Positions 1 to 8,260 are shown, counted from the stretch's first letter. The stretch is 30,912 nucleotides of DNA from Clostridia bacterium (GCA_016293975.1 JAEDCW010000019.1:1-30912), one strand, 5' to 3'. The notes: generated by a model from the letters alone, not told the origin. Made by a program: numbers and translations.

Positions 1-512
1 CGGGGGAGCTGGAGAAGTCTTAACGTATTTGTTATGCCCGTCCTGCTCTTGCCGAGCCTTGCCGCTACCTCTTCTTGCGTGAGGTCGTGCTGCTTTATGA
101 GGAAGTTTATCGCCTCTGCGACCTCTATGGGATTTAAGCCCTCGCGCTGTATGTTCTCGATGAGCGCAACCTCCATTATCTCGGAGTCGGTAAAGTCCCT
201 TATGATAGCGGGGACGGTGGTAAGCCCTGCGAGCCTTGCCGCCCTGTAGCGCCTCTCTCCCGCGACTATCATGTATCTGTCGTTTGTGCGCTTTACAATT
301 ATTGGCTGAACTATGCCGTGAAGCTTGATGGATTCGCTCAACTCAGCAAGCCTCTCGTCGTCAAACTGCTTTCTCGGCTGTTCCCTGTTTATATCGATAA
401 GTGCGATGTCAACGTCGTGTACGCCCTCCGAAGGCGCCGCGGTGTACTCGCCCAAAAGTGCATCGAGACCCTTGCCCAAGCCGAGCCCCCTACCCCTCTT
501 CTGTGTCGCCAT
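1..512 (-). CDS. parB: ParB/Spo0J chromosome-partitioning protein, 3' end cut by window edge
   Basis: I translated the minus strand from ATG at 512 and obtained 170 codons before the window ends; the C-terminal part lies outside. The protein opens with a basic MATQKRGRGLGKGL stretch typical of Spo0J. It then has the ParB N-terminal domain with the CTP-binding box GERRYRA and the ENIQRE motif, followed by the start of the helix-turn-helix (EEVAARLGKSRTGITN). ParB binds parS, clamps around DNA using CTP and loads condensin; in spore formers it also tunes Spo0A activation through ParA. One base separates the parA stop from this ATG, and a GGAAAGGA ribosome site sits inside the parA end, so the two are translationally coupled. 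Matching parS sites occur at 19-22 kb in this window. Confidence 0.98.
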   Translation of the reverse strand, partial: MATQKRGRGLGLGKGLDALLGEYTAAPSEGVHDVDIALIDINREQPRKQFDDERLAELSESIKLHGIVQPIIVKRTNDRYMIVAGERRYRAARLAGLTTVPAIIRDFTDSEIMEVALIENIQREGLNPIEVAEAINFLIKQHDLTQEEVAARLGKSRTGITNTLRLLQLP

Positions 513-513
513 T

Positions 514-1278
514 TCAATTATCCTTTCCGACTATCTCTCTTGCAAGCTCGCCATACGCCTTTGCACCCGTGGATTTCGGGTCATAGAGCGATATCGGCAG
601 TCCGAAGCTTGGCGCCTCGCTGAGCCTGACCGAGCGCGGTATTATGGTGTTATAGACCTTATTCTTGAAGAATTTCTTTACTTCAGTGACCACCTGCGAG
701 CTGAGATTTGTGCGCGAATCGAACATCGTGAGCACAACGCCCTCAACATCAAGCTCGGGATTTAAATGCATCCTGACAAGCTTAACAGTGTTCATGAGCT
801 GAGAAAGCCCCTCAAGCGCATAGTATTCGCACTGAATAGGCACTATGAGCGTATTCGCGGCGGTAAGCGCATTGAGCGTAAGCAATCCCAAAGACGGCGG
901 GCAGTCTATAAACACATAGTCATAGTCGTTGGCGACTTTATAGAGCGCACGTTTTAATACCTGCTCGCGTGCCATCATGCCTACAAGCTCCACCTCCGCA
1001 CCTGCAAGCTCGATATTCGCCGGGAGCAGAGACAGGTTTTCTACCTGAGTCGGCACTATTGCATCCCTTACGTCCAGCTTGTTTATAAGCACGTCGTAGA
1101 CGCTCGAAGTGACGGTATTTTTGTCCACTCCAAGGCCACTCGTCATATTGCCCTGTGGATCTATATCTATTGCAAGCACGCGCCGTGACTGCTGCGCCAC
1201 ACACGCGGACAGATTAACCGCGGATGTCGTCTTACCGACGCCGCCCTTCTGGTTGGCTATAGCTATTATCTTTGCCAT
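514..1278 (-). CDS. parA: ParA/Soj chromosome-partitioning ATPase
   Basis: A 254-residue ParA/MinD-family ATPase, full length for chromosomal Soj. The deviant Walker A KGGVGKTT is at residues 11-18, the DIDPQGN motif near 38-44, and Walker B FIDCPP at 123-128. The N-terminus is short, with no extra helix-turn-helix, which is typical of chromosomal rather than plasmid ParA. The start ATG at 1278 has GGAGG 4 bases upstream. A sigma-A promoter (TTGTAA, 17-bp spacer, TATACT) precedes it. ParA forms an ATP-dependent dimer on nucleoid DNA, is stimulated by ParB, and in Bacillus also regulates DnaA. It is the first gene of a parA-parB operon. The usual neighbour rsmG is absent; a divergent cysteine-rich gene lies upstream instead. 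Confidence 0.98.
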   Translation of the reverse strand: MAKIIAIANQKGGVGKTTSAVNLSACVAQQSRRVLAIDIDPQGNMTSGLGVDKNTVTSSVYDVLINKLDVRDAIVPTQVENLSLLPANIELAGAEVELVGMMAREQVLKRALYKVANDYDYVFIDCPPSLGLLTLNALTAANTLIVPIQCEYYALEGLSQLMNTVKLVRMHLNPELDVEGVVLTMFDSRTNLSSQVVTEVKKFFKNKVYNTIIPRSVRLSEAPSFGLPISLYDPKSTGAKAYGELAREIVGKDN

Positions 1279-1318
1279 GATGCCTCCGAAAATAGTTTTA
1301 CATGCTTTTTTTCTTTAC

Positions 1319-1347
1319 AGTATAAGCCATTTTTCTTCCCATTACAA
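1319..1347 (-). promoter_or_regulatory. sigma-A promoter of parAB
   Basis: On the minus strand TTGTAA (1342-1347) is followed by a 17-bp spacer and TATACT (1319-1324), about 35-40 bp upstream of the parA ATG. Hexamers and spacing fit a housekeeping promoter; function is inferred. Confidence 0.6.
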
Positions 1348-1467
1348 GCTTTGTTACTCCGTCTGCGGCATATGCGGCGCAATACCGGCATACTATGGTA
1401 TGAATGTTTTTTGTGTCAATGCCGCACAATCTTTCATAGTATACAGAGCATTCACAACGGAGGTAAT

Positions 1468-2796
1468 ATGGCCGTGGAATACATAACCCTTACCGACGGG
1501 AAAAAGCACATAAGCATGAGCATAACGACAGGTGCAGGCACGACAAAGTTCGCGTGCGGCCGCAGTCAAGTCGAATACCCCTGTACCGCCTACGTTTTCT
1601 TTAACGACGGTCGAAACAGCTCCGTGCGCATGCAAAACGGCGCCGCAGAGCTCGCCACGCAAGAACCGTTCCACGCCATAGTGCTTGTCGATGACTGCGA
1701 CGAGGGCGCGCTCTCCCCATTTGTCGGCCGGAAAAAGGGCTGTAAGCTGACAGCAAACGTTCTCCTGACAAAAGTGAGGCTTCTGCACAAACCCACAGCT
1801 TTTCGCAGTGCTGAGCCGCCGCGCGATACAGACAAACACCCCTGCCATACGACAGTCGGCCTCACGCAAACTCAGGAAGGAACAAAAGCCACCTGTGAAA
1901 CGTGTAACGATACTGTTTGCGATAAAGAAGTCACGGAGCCTTGCAAAAACTCCGCAGAGCATTGTTCAAGCCCATCGTGCCATGACTGCCATACACCCGA
2001 CGCGACACGAGTACCCTATGCTCCCAACTGCGCACCGACCCCCTCGGCGTTTGATAACACCACGCGAGTTGAGGCTAACTGCACCTGTATGGGCAGCTGC
2101 GCCACGGTAACGGGCAAGACTGCTAACCCTCTGTGCGAAAAAACTCCGCAACCGATGGCAACACAAAGTACAGCGGCGCCCAACTGTGATGCACTACCGC
2201 AAAAGCGCACCTCCGGAGCCGTGCACACCGTCTCCGCAAAGGAAATGCCGACACAGCCCGTCCCAAAGTCCGCCGTTCTTAGCGAGATATTGAAAAAGGC
2301 TGATGAACTTTACGGAGACGGTCACTTTTTCGCGAGTTGCCCGACCGCAGACAGTTGCGAGTGCAGCCGCATTCCAAGCCCTCAAAGCTCGGCGAGCGGT
2401 ATTCGTGGGTGCTCCACAGACGGAAGCCCCCGCACAGCAGCCTCGGGAGAACCGCATACCCATGTCGCAGAGAGTACGAATTACGCAGATTACACTGTGA
2501 TGTTTCGGAGCGATAAAAAGCAGAAACAAGCAATGCGAGAGAGCAAAACCCCATACAGGACCGAGCAAAAAATCTACAACCCGTTTATATCGGTATTCCC
2601 ATTCTCATCGTGGAAACGTGTGGCGTACGGTCACGGCATGTACTACCTCGAAGGCAGGGTCAAGGAGAATAACAGCACTTACACGGTGTTTGCCGTACCT
2701 GCGGATTCGCAAAGGCACAGGCGGGGAAACGGCTTTGCTCGGGTAATACAAGCAAGTGACGGCACGAGTTACGTTATAAAGAAGGTCAAACGATAA
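1468..2796 (+). CDS. Cysteine-rich protein of unknown function, divergent from parA
   Basis: A 442-residue protein starting at ATG 1468, which has GGAGG 5 bases upstream; longer upstream starts have no ribosome site. Three parts are visible. Residues 1-95 are a beta-rich N-terminal domain (AVEYITLTDGKKHISMSI). A long low-complexity middle, about 95-330, is rich in Cys, Thr, Pro and Ser. The C-terminal 75 residues form a compact domain (NPFISVFPFSSWKRVAYGHG, then a Tyr/Val-rich part) that resembles a C-terminal domain I recall from uncharacterised Clostridia proteins, although I cannot name a family. I count 22 cysteines. There is no signal peptide or membrane segment. A cysteine-rich spore-coat-like role is possible but unproven. 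Frame +2 between 2303 and 2500 is also open, so compensating frameshifts in the middle cannot be excluded. Confidence 0.75.
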   Translation: MAVEYITLTDGKKHISMSITTGAGTTKFACGRSQVEYPCTAYVFFNDGRNSSVRMQNGAAELATQEPFHAIVLVDDCDEGALSPFVGRKKGCKLTANVLLTKVRLLHKPTAFRSAEPPRDTDKHPCHTTVGLTQTQEGTKATCETCNDTVCDKEVTEPCKNSAEHCSSPSCHDCHTPDATRVPYAPNCAPTPSAFDNTTRVEANCTCMGSCATVTGKTANPLCEKTPQPMATQSTAAPNCDALPQKRTSGAVHTVSAKEMPTQPVPKSAVLSEILKKADELYGDGHFFASCPTADSCECSRIPSPQSSASGIRGCSTDGSPRTAASGEPHTHVAESTNYADYTVMFRSDKKQKQAMRESKTPYRTEQKIYNPFISVFPFSSWKRVAYGHGMYYLEGRVKENNSTYTVFAVPADSQRHRRGNGFARVIQASDGTSYVIKKVKR

Positions 2797-2817
2797 AAAA
2801 AGGAGACTAATGCCTCC
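2795..2817 (-). terminator. Possible terminator downstream of the DUF3795-like gene
   Basis: On the minus strand a short GGAG...CTCC hairpin (2801-2817) is followed by a T tract (2801-2795). It overlaps the stop codon of the plus-strand gene ending at 2796. The stem is only 4-5 bp, so this is weak. Confidence 0.35.
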
Positions 2818-2904
2818 CTCTGTCTTGCAAATCTAGTTAAGCTAAAAAACCCGATACCTCGAGCATCGCAGGCTATGGCTTTTTCAGCTTGGCCAAAGCT
2901 TTTT

Positions 2905-3147
2905 TCAGCGCGGCCTGCTCTTCTTGCGCGCGACTCTTCTTATTGAACAGCCTTTGCATAGTGGGCTCTGACTGCTGCTGTCTGCCCTGCATCCGTAGCA
3001 TTCTATCATTTTGACAGTGCTGTCCAGATATATGCCTCTGTTATTGATACACATTCTGACCTTTTCATCCGTGTCCCCGATCGATGTAGCAACATAGACA
3101 GGACACTTTGAACAATCGATGCCGCAATACGACATTGTATTTTCCAT
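2905..3147 (-). CDS. DUF3795-type cysteine-rich mini-protein, short at its C-terminus
   Basis: An 80-residue protein starting at ATG 3147, with GGGAG 7 bases upstream. It has the DUF3795 hallmarks: YCGIDCSKCPVYVAT near the N-terminus, then DEKV, then CYGCRAD...LCKGCSIRR. The paired CxxC-type cysteines suggest a metal site; the family's function is unknown. Members usually continue with another Cys-rich block after the CSIR motif, but this copy ends in VARKKSRPR and lacks it. Another frame starting around 3000 reads on beyond that stop to about 2877 with a Lys/Gln/Ala-rich tail (RAQEEQAALKKALAKLKKP). The true C-terminus may therefore have been lost or altered by a frameshift. It is a single-gene unit. 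Confidence 0.65.
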   Translation of the reverse strand: MENTMSYCGIDCSKCPVYVATSIGDTDEKVRMCINNRGIYLDSTVKMIECYGCRADSSSQSPLCKGCSIRRVARKKSRPR

Positions 3148-3420
3148 TTAGAGCTCCCTTCCGGCAATATGGCAAATAATCACGTTAAAAGCTCGTCAAC
3201 AATTCGTCGGATCACTACAACTCAGCGAAATGCAAACTCCCACAGGTTCATCATGGACCAAAATCAGTTTACACCCCACCTGGCACTTATGCAACCGTCA
3301 ACGCAAATTTAGCTGAATTTCTTTTTATAAACCTGCTTTTTTTTGTGCGGAATACTCTCACCTATTGTATATACAGTATAATCCATGATATGCTTAATCA
3401 GCATATCCCGGAGGTGTTCA

Positions 3421-4701
3421 GTGAAAAAGACTAAACAGAAGATGTTCACCAAGCAGGAATGGAGCTGGATCTTCTACGATTGGGCCAATTCCGCGTACTC
3501 CATTTTTATTGCAACTGTTTTACCTATATTCGCATCGTCCGTGGCTAGAGTTTCGGGAATCGACAGCGTGACGCATACCGCAAACTGGGGCTACACGAGC
3601 GCCATAGCGTGTGTATTGGTCGCTCTGTCCTCCCCCATACTGGGAACACTTGCCGATTACAAGGGCGTCAGAAAACGCTTCTTCATCGCATTCTTCCTGC
3701 TGGGCGTGCTTTCCACCGGAATCATACCGATTGCTAACAGCTATATCGCCGTGCTCATAATCTACGGCATAACCAACTTCGGCTTTGCAGGCGCGAACGT
3801 ATTCTACGATGCATTCCTCCTCGACGTAACGACCAACGACAGAATGGACAAAGTAAGCTCTTGGGGCTTTGGAATGGGCTATATCGGCGGCAGTACGATA
3901 CCCTTCCTCGTGACGATTGCTCTCAACCTCTTCGGTGAAAGAATCGGCGTCGACGGCACTATGACAATGCAGATATCCTGCTTCCTGACGGCTATCTGGT
4001 GGGCGGTATTCACTTTGCCGCTCATATTTAACGTTAAGCAGATTTCAGGCATAGAGCGCGAGCCACACATGGTGGCAAACAGCTTTAAGCGACTCGGTCA
4101 CACGCTCAAAAACATCAAAAAGCATAAATTCCTGTTCATTTTCCTCATCGCCTACTTCTTCTACATCGACGGCGTCGGCACGATAATCAAGATGGCGACT
4201 ACATACGGAGATGCCCTCGGCATAGACAGCACGGCGCTCATGGTAGGCTTGCTTATTACGCAGGTCGTCGCATTCCCCTGCGCGATTATCTACGGCAAGC
4301 TGGCAAGCCGCTTTTCCTCAAAGAAGATGATATTGGTTGGCATAGTCACCTACTTTGCGGTATGCGTAGTCGGCTACTTTATGAAATCCGCCACGGAGTT
4401 CTACATACTCGCCGGTCTCGTCGGTACTGCTCAGGGCGGCATACAGGCGCTTTCGCGCTCTTATTTCGGCAAGGCGATACCCGATAAGCGGCAGGCGGGC
4501 GAATTCTTCGGCTTCTTCAGCATTTTCAGCAAATTCGAGTCGGTGCTCGGCACTTTCCTTATGAGTACTGTCATAACGCTCACAAACAACATTAATCTCG
4601 GCGTAGTAAGCATACTGCTTACGTTCATAATCGGCGGTACGCTCATGTTGTTTGTCCCCGACGACAAAAATCTCGAACAGGCCAAGGCAATCACAGAGTA
4701 A
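3421..4701 (+). CDS. UMF1/Atg22-like MFS transporter
   Basis: A 426-residue membrane protein with about 12 hydrophobic segments. The N-terminal signature FYDWANSAYS (residues 18-27) is characteristic of the UMF1 branch of the major facilitator superfamily, related to the vacuolar effluxer Atg22. Further MFS features are GTLADYKGVRKRFF in the loop after TM2 and LSRSYFGKAIPDKRQAGEFFGFF in the second half. I chose GTG 3421 because GGAGG lies 6 bases upstream; an ATG at 3385 is in frame but has no ribosome site. A TATAAT at 3377-3382 is a possible -10 element, but no convincing -35 matches it. The substrate is unknown; bacterial UMF1 proteins are presumed exporters of small metabolites. It stands alone, followed 162 bp later by the ECF gene under its own promoter. 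Confidence 0.92.
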   Translation: MKKTKQKMFTKQEWSWIFYDWANSAYSIFIATVLPIFASSVARVSGIDSVTHTANWGYTSAIACVLVALSSPILGTLADYKGVRKRFFIAFFLLGVLSTGIIPIANSYIAVLIIYGITNFGFAGANVFYDAFLLDVTTNDRMDKVSSWGFGMGYIGGSTIPFLVTIALNLFGERIGVDGTMTMQISCFLTAIWWAVFTLPLIFNVKQISGIEREPHMVANSFKRLGHTLKNIKKHKFLFIFLIAYFFYIDGVGTIIKMATTYGDALGIDSTALMVGLLITQVVAFPCAIIYGKLASRFSSKKMILVGIVTYFAVCVVGYFMKSATEFYILAGLVGTAQGGIQALSRSYFGKAIPDKRQAGEFFGFFSIFSKFESVLGTFLMSTVITLTNNINLGVVSILLTFIIGGTLMLFVPDDKNLEQAKAITE

Positions 4702-4750
4702 TTTAGATTATTAACGTCGAAATATTTTTTTAGCTACAAAATATATCATG

Positions 4751-4796
4751 GTGTCGAGTGTTTATTCCATACAACAGTATTGAAAATGCTCGACAC
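4751..4796. promoter_or_regulatory. Inverted repeat overlapping the ECF-S promoter (possible operator)
   Basis: GTGTCGAG (4751-4758) and CTCGACAC (4789-4796) form a perfect 8-bp inverted repeat, centres about 38 bp apart. The right arm lies entirely in the spacer between the -35 and -10 of the promoter at 4780-4808. Each arm is one base from the Spo0A-box consensus TGTCGAA. A repressor site is a reasonable inference; the regulator is unknown. Confidence 0.5.
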
Positions 4797-4808
4797 TATT
4801 GTTATACT
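4780..4808 (+). promoter_or_regulatory. sigma-A promoter of the ECF transporter gene
   Basis: TTGAAA (4780-4785), 17-bp spacer, TATACT (4803-4808); five of six bases match consensus at each hexamer. It lies 55 bp upstream of the ATG at 4864. The leader is too short for a known riboswitch. Confidence 0.7.
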
Positions 4809-4863
4809 GTGCTTGCAATCTGATTCGTCAGCAATTTGACAGTATTGCATTTTGGAGGACTAA

Positions 4864-5439
4864 ATGAAACAATTAAACACAAAAAAAATAGTTGGTATCG
4901 CACTGTTTACAGCGATAGTAGCATTGCTGCAGCTTCTGGGCAGCTTTATAAAGCTCGGTCCGTTTTCGATATCGTTGGTTTTGGTACCCATAGTGGTAGG
5001 CGCGGCGCTCTACGGGCTTGTTGCCGCGGCGTGGCTCGGCCTTGTTTTCGGTGTCACAGTGCTTCTTTCAGGAGATGCGGCGGTTTTTCTCGCTATCAAT
5101 CCTGCCGCGACTATTCTCATAGTTTTAGTGAAGGGCATTGCCGCAGGTCTCGTATCTGCGTTTGCATATAAATTAATAGAACAGAAGAATCCCACTCTTG
5201 CTGTTTTTACATCCGCCGTGACTTGCCCCATAGTCAACACAGGCATATTCCTGCTCGGCTGTCTGCTTTTCTTTATCGACACTATGCGCGAATGGGCTGT
5301 CGGCCTCGGGTTTGGCAGCGATGTAGGCGCTTACATGATAGTAGGGCTCGTCGGCCTCAACTTCGTGGCTGAATTCGTGGTAAACCTCATTTTAAGCCCC
5401 GTCATAGTAAGGCTGATTCGCGTTGCAGACAAGGCGTAA
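4864..5439 (+). CDS. ECF transporter S component (substrate-binding membrane subunit)
   Basis: A 191-residue protein with five to six hydrophobic helices and the pattern of PF12822-type S components: a conserved first helix (KIVGIALFTAIVALLQLLG), a Gly/Ala-rich region (VGAALYGLVAAAWLGLVFG), a loop with SGDAAVFLAINP, and a C-terminal helix pair. S components bind a vitamin or trace nutrient and dock with a shared EcfA/EcfA'/EcfT energising module, which is not in this window (group II arrangement). The substrate cannot be told from sequence alone. ATG 4864 has GGAGG 5-6 bases upstream. The promoter carries an inverted repeat, suggesting nutrient-responsive control. A strong terminator follows. 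Confidence 0.9.
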   Translation: MKQLNTKKIVGIALFTAIVALLQLLGSFIKLGPFSISLVLVPIVVGAALYGLVAAAWLGLVFGVTVLLSGDAAVFLAINPAATILIVLVKGIAAGLVSAFAYKLIEQKNPTLAVFTSAVTCPIVNTGIFLLGCLLFFIDTMREWAVGLGFGSDVGAYMIVGLVGLNFVAEFVVNLILSPVIVRLIRVADKA

Positions 5440-5481
5440 GCGCGCCGTCAGCAAAACTTGCTAAAAACTGAACAAAGCAGC

Positions 5482-5515
5482 ATCCGTGACGCACATTGCC
5501 ACGGATTATTTTTAT
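5482..5515 (+). terminator. Rho-independent terminator after the ECF gene
   Basis: ATCCGTG (5482-5488) pairs perfectly with CACGGAT (5500-5506), followed by TATTTTTATT. It lies between convergent genes and could also act on the minus strand for the esterase gene ending at 5553. Confidence 0.8.
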
Positions 5516-5552
5516 TCTGCTCACAATGCATTCAGCGCTGCTTCACGCAGAT

Positions 5553-6344
5553 TCACGCTATTCTGTCCGCCTCTGTCGATTGAACGAAATTCAACACCTC
5601 GTGGGCATTCTCGGCGCGCTCCGGCCCGTAAGTTATGCCATGAGGCGAATTGTCAAAATACTGTATCTTGACGCTCCGCGCGTGGACAAGCCCCCTTACC
5701 AATATGTCGACGCTGTTAAGCTTGACCCTGTTGTCCTTTCTCGGCTGGATTATGAACACCGGGCAAGTTACCTTATCCATGTCTTTCCTAAGCATAGCGG
5801 AAAGGCGGCGTATATCTCCCAGTCTTCTCGCCGGAATTCCCTGGTACCCCTGCCTTTCTTCGTCTTTCAGCTCTTTATGCGGCAGTATTATGTACGGGAA
5901 CAACGGGCTGATGCTATACGCAAAATTCAGATATCCCTGCATACGCACGGGCGCACTCATCAAAACAACACCGGCGCAGTCACGTCTCTCTGCCACCAGA
6001 CCGCTCAATATTGCGCCCATGCTCAACCCGCAGACGTATATCCGCGTACATCCCTCTTCCCTCAGCTTTTGATAGCCTGCAAGCGCGTCGCTAAGCCAAT
6101 CGGAAGCTCTGTATTCGTTCATATCGGCAAGCGTCGTGCCATGACCCGACAGCAGAGGGGCATGTACCGTATAACCTGCCTTCTCAAGCGGCGCATACAC
6201 CGAGCGCATATTGGCAGGCGTACCTGTAAAGCCGTGCAGCACGAGGCATCCGACCTCATTCCCTCTATGGAAATAAGGTTTACGCAAATCGGTGAACTCG
6301 TATATCACGCCCTTATCGCTCGACTTAAATCCGTAACCGAACAT
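5553..6344 (-). CDS. Alpha/beta-hydrolase, carboxylesterase (Est30/YvaK-like)
   Basis: A 263-residue serine hydrolase of the thermostable carboxylesterase / monoacylglycerol lipase group, with usual family length about 250. The oxyanion-hole motif LHGFTGTP is at residues 36-43, the nucleophile elbow GLSMG places the catalytic Ser at 108, and the acid is Asp in QPRKDNRV (about 204). The catalytic His is in NSPHGITYGPER (about 235). It has no signal peptide, so it is cytoplasmic. I chose ATG 6344 because AAGGGAG lies 8 bases upstream; an in-frame extension to 6452 enters repeat-like sequence and has no ribosome site. It acts on short or medium acyl esters in characterised relatives; the physiological substrate is unknown. 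It is a monocistronic gene. Confidence 0.93.
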   Translation of the reverse strand: MFGYGFKSSDKGVIYEFTDLRKPYFHRGNEVGCLVLHGFTGTPANMRSVYAPLEKAGYTVHAPLLSGHGTTLADMNEYRASDWLSDALAGYQKLREEGCTRIYVCGLSMGAILSGLVAERRDCAGVVLMSAPVRMQGYLNFAYSISPLFPYIILPHKELKDEERQGYQGIPARRLGDIRRLSAMLRKDMDKVTCPVFIIQPRKDNRVKLNSVDILVRGLVHARSVKIQYFDNSPHGITYGPERAENAHEVLNFVQSTEADRIA

Positions 6345-6402
6345 ACCCAAAACTCCCTTTTTGCTTACATTATACCACAGCGGTGCAAGCAGCATGGGAC
6401 TT

Positions 6403-6668
6403 TTCGGGGTTTCGCGGTTGTACGGTGTGGAGCTCCGCCCTACACCCCGCAAGGGTCGTTGACCCTTGACACCTCCTACAGTGACACTTGGCCGAACTAC
6501 CGCTCTGCACCGAACGGTCAGGACGTGGCAGCATCACGCAACATCCACTGCACTGCGCAAGCCATAGGTCGTGGGCGAAGTCCCCACGGCCCTCTCTCCC
6601 CCTTCCCTTGATGGAAGTGGGTTGGGGGTTGGGTGGGTTGAGAGAGTGAGCGGTGGGTGGGAGCAGAA
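6403..6668 (+). repeat. Composite intergenic repeat, copy 1
   Basis: GC-rich sequence sharing modules with copies at 11.4, 13.1, 15.2, 19.3, 19.7 and 24.2 kb. It contains TTGGCCGAACTACCGCTCTGC (split here by one inserted base), then GCGCAAGCCATAGG with GGGCGAAGTCCCC, then CTCTCCCCCTTCCCTTGA with a decayed right palindrome arm. It ends in GTTGGGTGGGTTGAGAG and GTGAGCGGT. This is the most diverged of the plus-oriented copies. No gene is seen in it. Confidence 0.75.
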
Positions 6669-7074
6669 ACTTCACTAAACCTTGCTCCACCCAACAACAT
6701 CGCAGAACCAAATCCTACCGGTCAACTACCCATCACCTGAAAGAGATGGGCTTGCAACTATCCGGTAATGCGAACGGAGTTCTCCTCCTACCTTTGGGAC
6801 GCGCAAACTTGCGTGCTGATGTTCATCTCGGGGTGGTTGACAACACCCCTTACAATAGAGATTTACTCCGCTGTAACTGTACCGGTTACTTAACTTCCCA
6901 TCGGTACAGACATATTCCCAAGCATATTTTACGGCACACGGGACTTTTGTGTAGCAACCTCATATATGCTTTTCAAGGTTCGTAAGGGTGCCTTCAGTGC
7001 CGAAGTACCCAACGGTTTTCTCTTGGTAAAACCATACCACAATAAAACAGCACCAAACGGCAAAACCTAAAACA
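6669..7074. other. Intergenic stretch without recognised gene
   Basis: About 400 bases with no ORF that has a ribosome site or a familiar product. It contains one GC-rich hairpin (GGGGTG...CACCCC, 6830-6849) but no T tract. A 110-codon open frame from 6653 has no Shine-Dalgarno and starts within the repeat, so I do not call it. Confidence 0.5.
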
Positions 7075-7102
7075 AATCCGCAACGATCTCTCGTCACGGA
7101 TT
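7075..7102 (-). terminator. Terminator of the aminotransferase-tyrS-yigZ-ilvE operon
   Basis: On the minus strand AATCCG-tg-ACGA-gaga-TCGT-tg-CGGATT forms a hairpin with one internal loop, followed by TGTTTTAGGTTTTG. It is 43 bp beyond the ilvE stop. Confidence 0.6.
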
Positions 7103-7145
7103 GTCGTTATCGTTATTTAAGTGATGAAAAAGTCGCTTATCAGCC

Positions 7146-8213
7146 TTAGCAAACCGGCTTTATCCAGTTGAACCTATCCTCGACCTTGCCCCACTGTATA
7201 CCCGTCAGAGTGTCATAGAAATGCTGTGTGAGCTTGCCTATGCCGCCGTCATTGACCTGTACCATGTGGTCGCGATAGCACAGATGTCCAACGGGCGATA
7301 CTACCGCTGCCGTACCTGTGCCGAATGCCTCGCGCAGATGGCCGTTGTCTGCCGCCGTCATAAGTTCATCGACGGAGAGCCTGCGCTCCTCGACCGTAAT
7401 GCCCTCGCTGCGTGCGAGCGTGAGTATGCTGTCGCGCGTGATTCCCGGGAGTATCGCGCCGTCGAGAGGTGCGGTGACGAGCTTGTCGTCGATCAAGAAC
7501 ATCATGTTCATTGCACCGACCTCCTGGACGTACTTGAGCTCCTGACCGTCGAGCCAGAGCACCTGTGAGAAGCCCTCTTTGCCTGCGTCTGCGCCGGCCT
7601 TTATCGAACAAGCGTAGTTGCCGCCGGTCTTAGCAAAGCCCATGCCGCCTCTGACTGCGCGGACGTACTTATCCTCAACCTTGATTTTGATGGGAGCCAG
7701 CCCTGTGGGGTAGTAGGCGCCTGACGGTGCGCAGATTATGTAGTAAATGTAGCGCTTTGCGGCGTGTACTCCGAGAGCCTCGTCGTTGGCTATCATGGTA
7801 GGGCGCAGATAGAGCGATGTACCCTCGGTATGGGGTACCCAGTCCTTTTCGACTTCGACGAGCTTGCGCATTGCCTCGACGTTAAAATCGACGTCGATTT
7901 CGGGCATACACATGCGCTCTGCGGACTTGTTGAGACGCTTGCAGTTGTCCCACGGGCGGAACATGACTATACTGCCGTCCGCACGCCTGTACGCCTTCAG
8001 GCCCTCAAAAATTTCCTGTGCGTAGTGGAGCACGCTGCTCGCAGGGTCGAGAGAAAGCCTGTGATACGGCTCGATACGAGGATTCATCCAACCCTTTCCC
8101 TCTTCGTACTCCATAATAAACATATGGTCTGAGAAGAATTTGCCAAAGCCGAGTGAGCTTTCGTCTGCGGGCTTTTGCTTTGGTGTGTTTGTAAGCGTTA
8201 CGCTGATTTCCAT
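7146..8213 (-). CDS. ilvE: Branched-chain-amino-acid aminotransferase (class IV fold, BCAT type II)
   Basis: A 355-residue PLP enzyme that interconverts Leu, Ile or Val and their 2-oxo acids using glutamate/2-oxoglutarate. The length and motifs match the eukaryote-like BCAT branch: YAQEIFEGLKAYR near 64-76, the PLP lysine in GFAKTGGNYA (about Lys195), EVGAMNMMF (231-239), LPGITRDSIL (255-264) and FGTGTAAVVSPV (297-308). ATG 8213 is preceded by GGGGGA 8 bases upstream; an in-frame TTG five codons earlier overlaps that ribosome site, so I reject it. It lies 47 bp downstream of yigZ on the same strand and is probably the last gene of the operon. No T-box or leader peptide is seen. Confidence 0.96.
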   Translation of the reverse strand: MEISVTLTNTPKQKPADESSLGFGKFFSDHMFIMEYEEGKGWMNPRIEPYHRLSLDPASSVLHYAQEIFEGLKAYRRADGSIVMFRPWDNCKRLNKSAERMCMPEIDVDFNVEAMRKLVEVEKDWVPHTEGTSLYLRPTMIANDEALGVHAAKRYIYYIICAPSGAYYPTGLAPIKIKVEDKYVRAVRGGMGFAKTGGNYACSIKAGADAGKEGFSQVLWLDGQELKYVQEVGAMNMMFLIDDKLVTAPLDGAILPGITRDSILTLARSEGITVEERRLSVDELMTAADNGHLREAFGTGTAAVVSPVGHLCYRDHMVQVNDGGIGKLTQHFYDTLTGIQWGKVEDRFNWIKPVC

Positions 8214-8260
8214 TACAATGTCCCCCAAAAAAACTTATTTTTAAGCCGCCAAAGTGCGGA

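Noticed and set aside
1393..1962. 189-codon open frame on the minus strand
   Set aside because: It is antisense to the cysteine-rich gene that has a proper ribosome site, and the translation resembles no protein.
5496..6611. 371-codon plus-strand frame
   Set aside because: It is antisense to the esterase with intact catalytic triad and runs into repeat DNA; no ribosome site.
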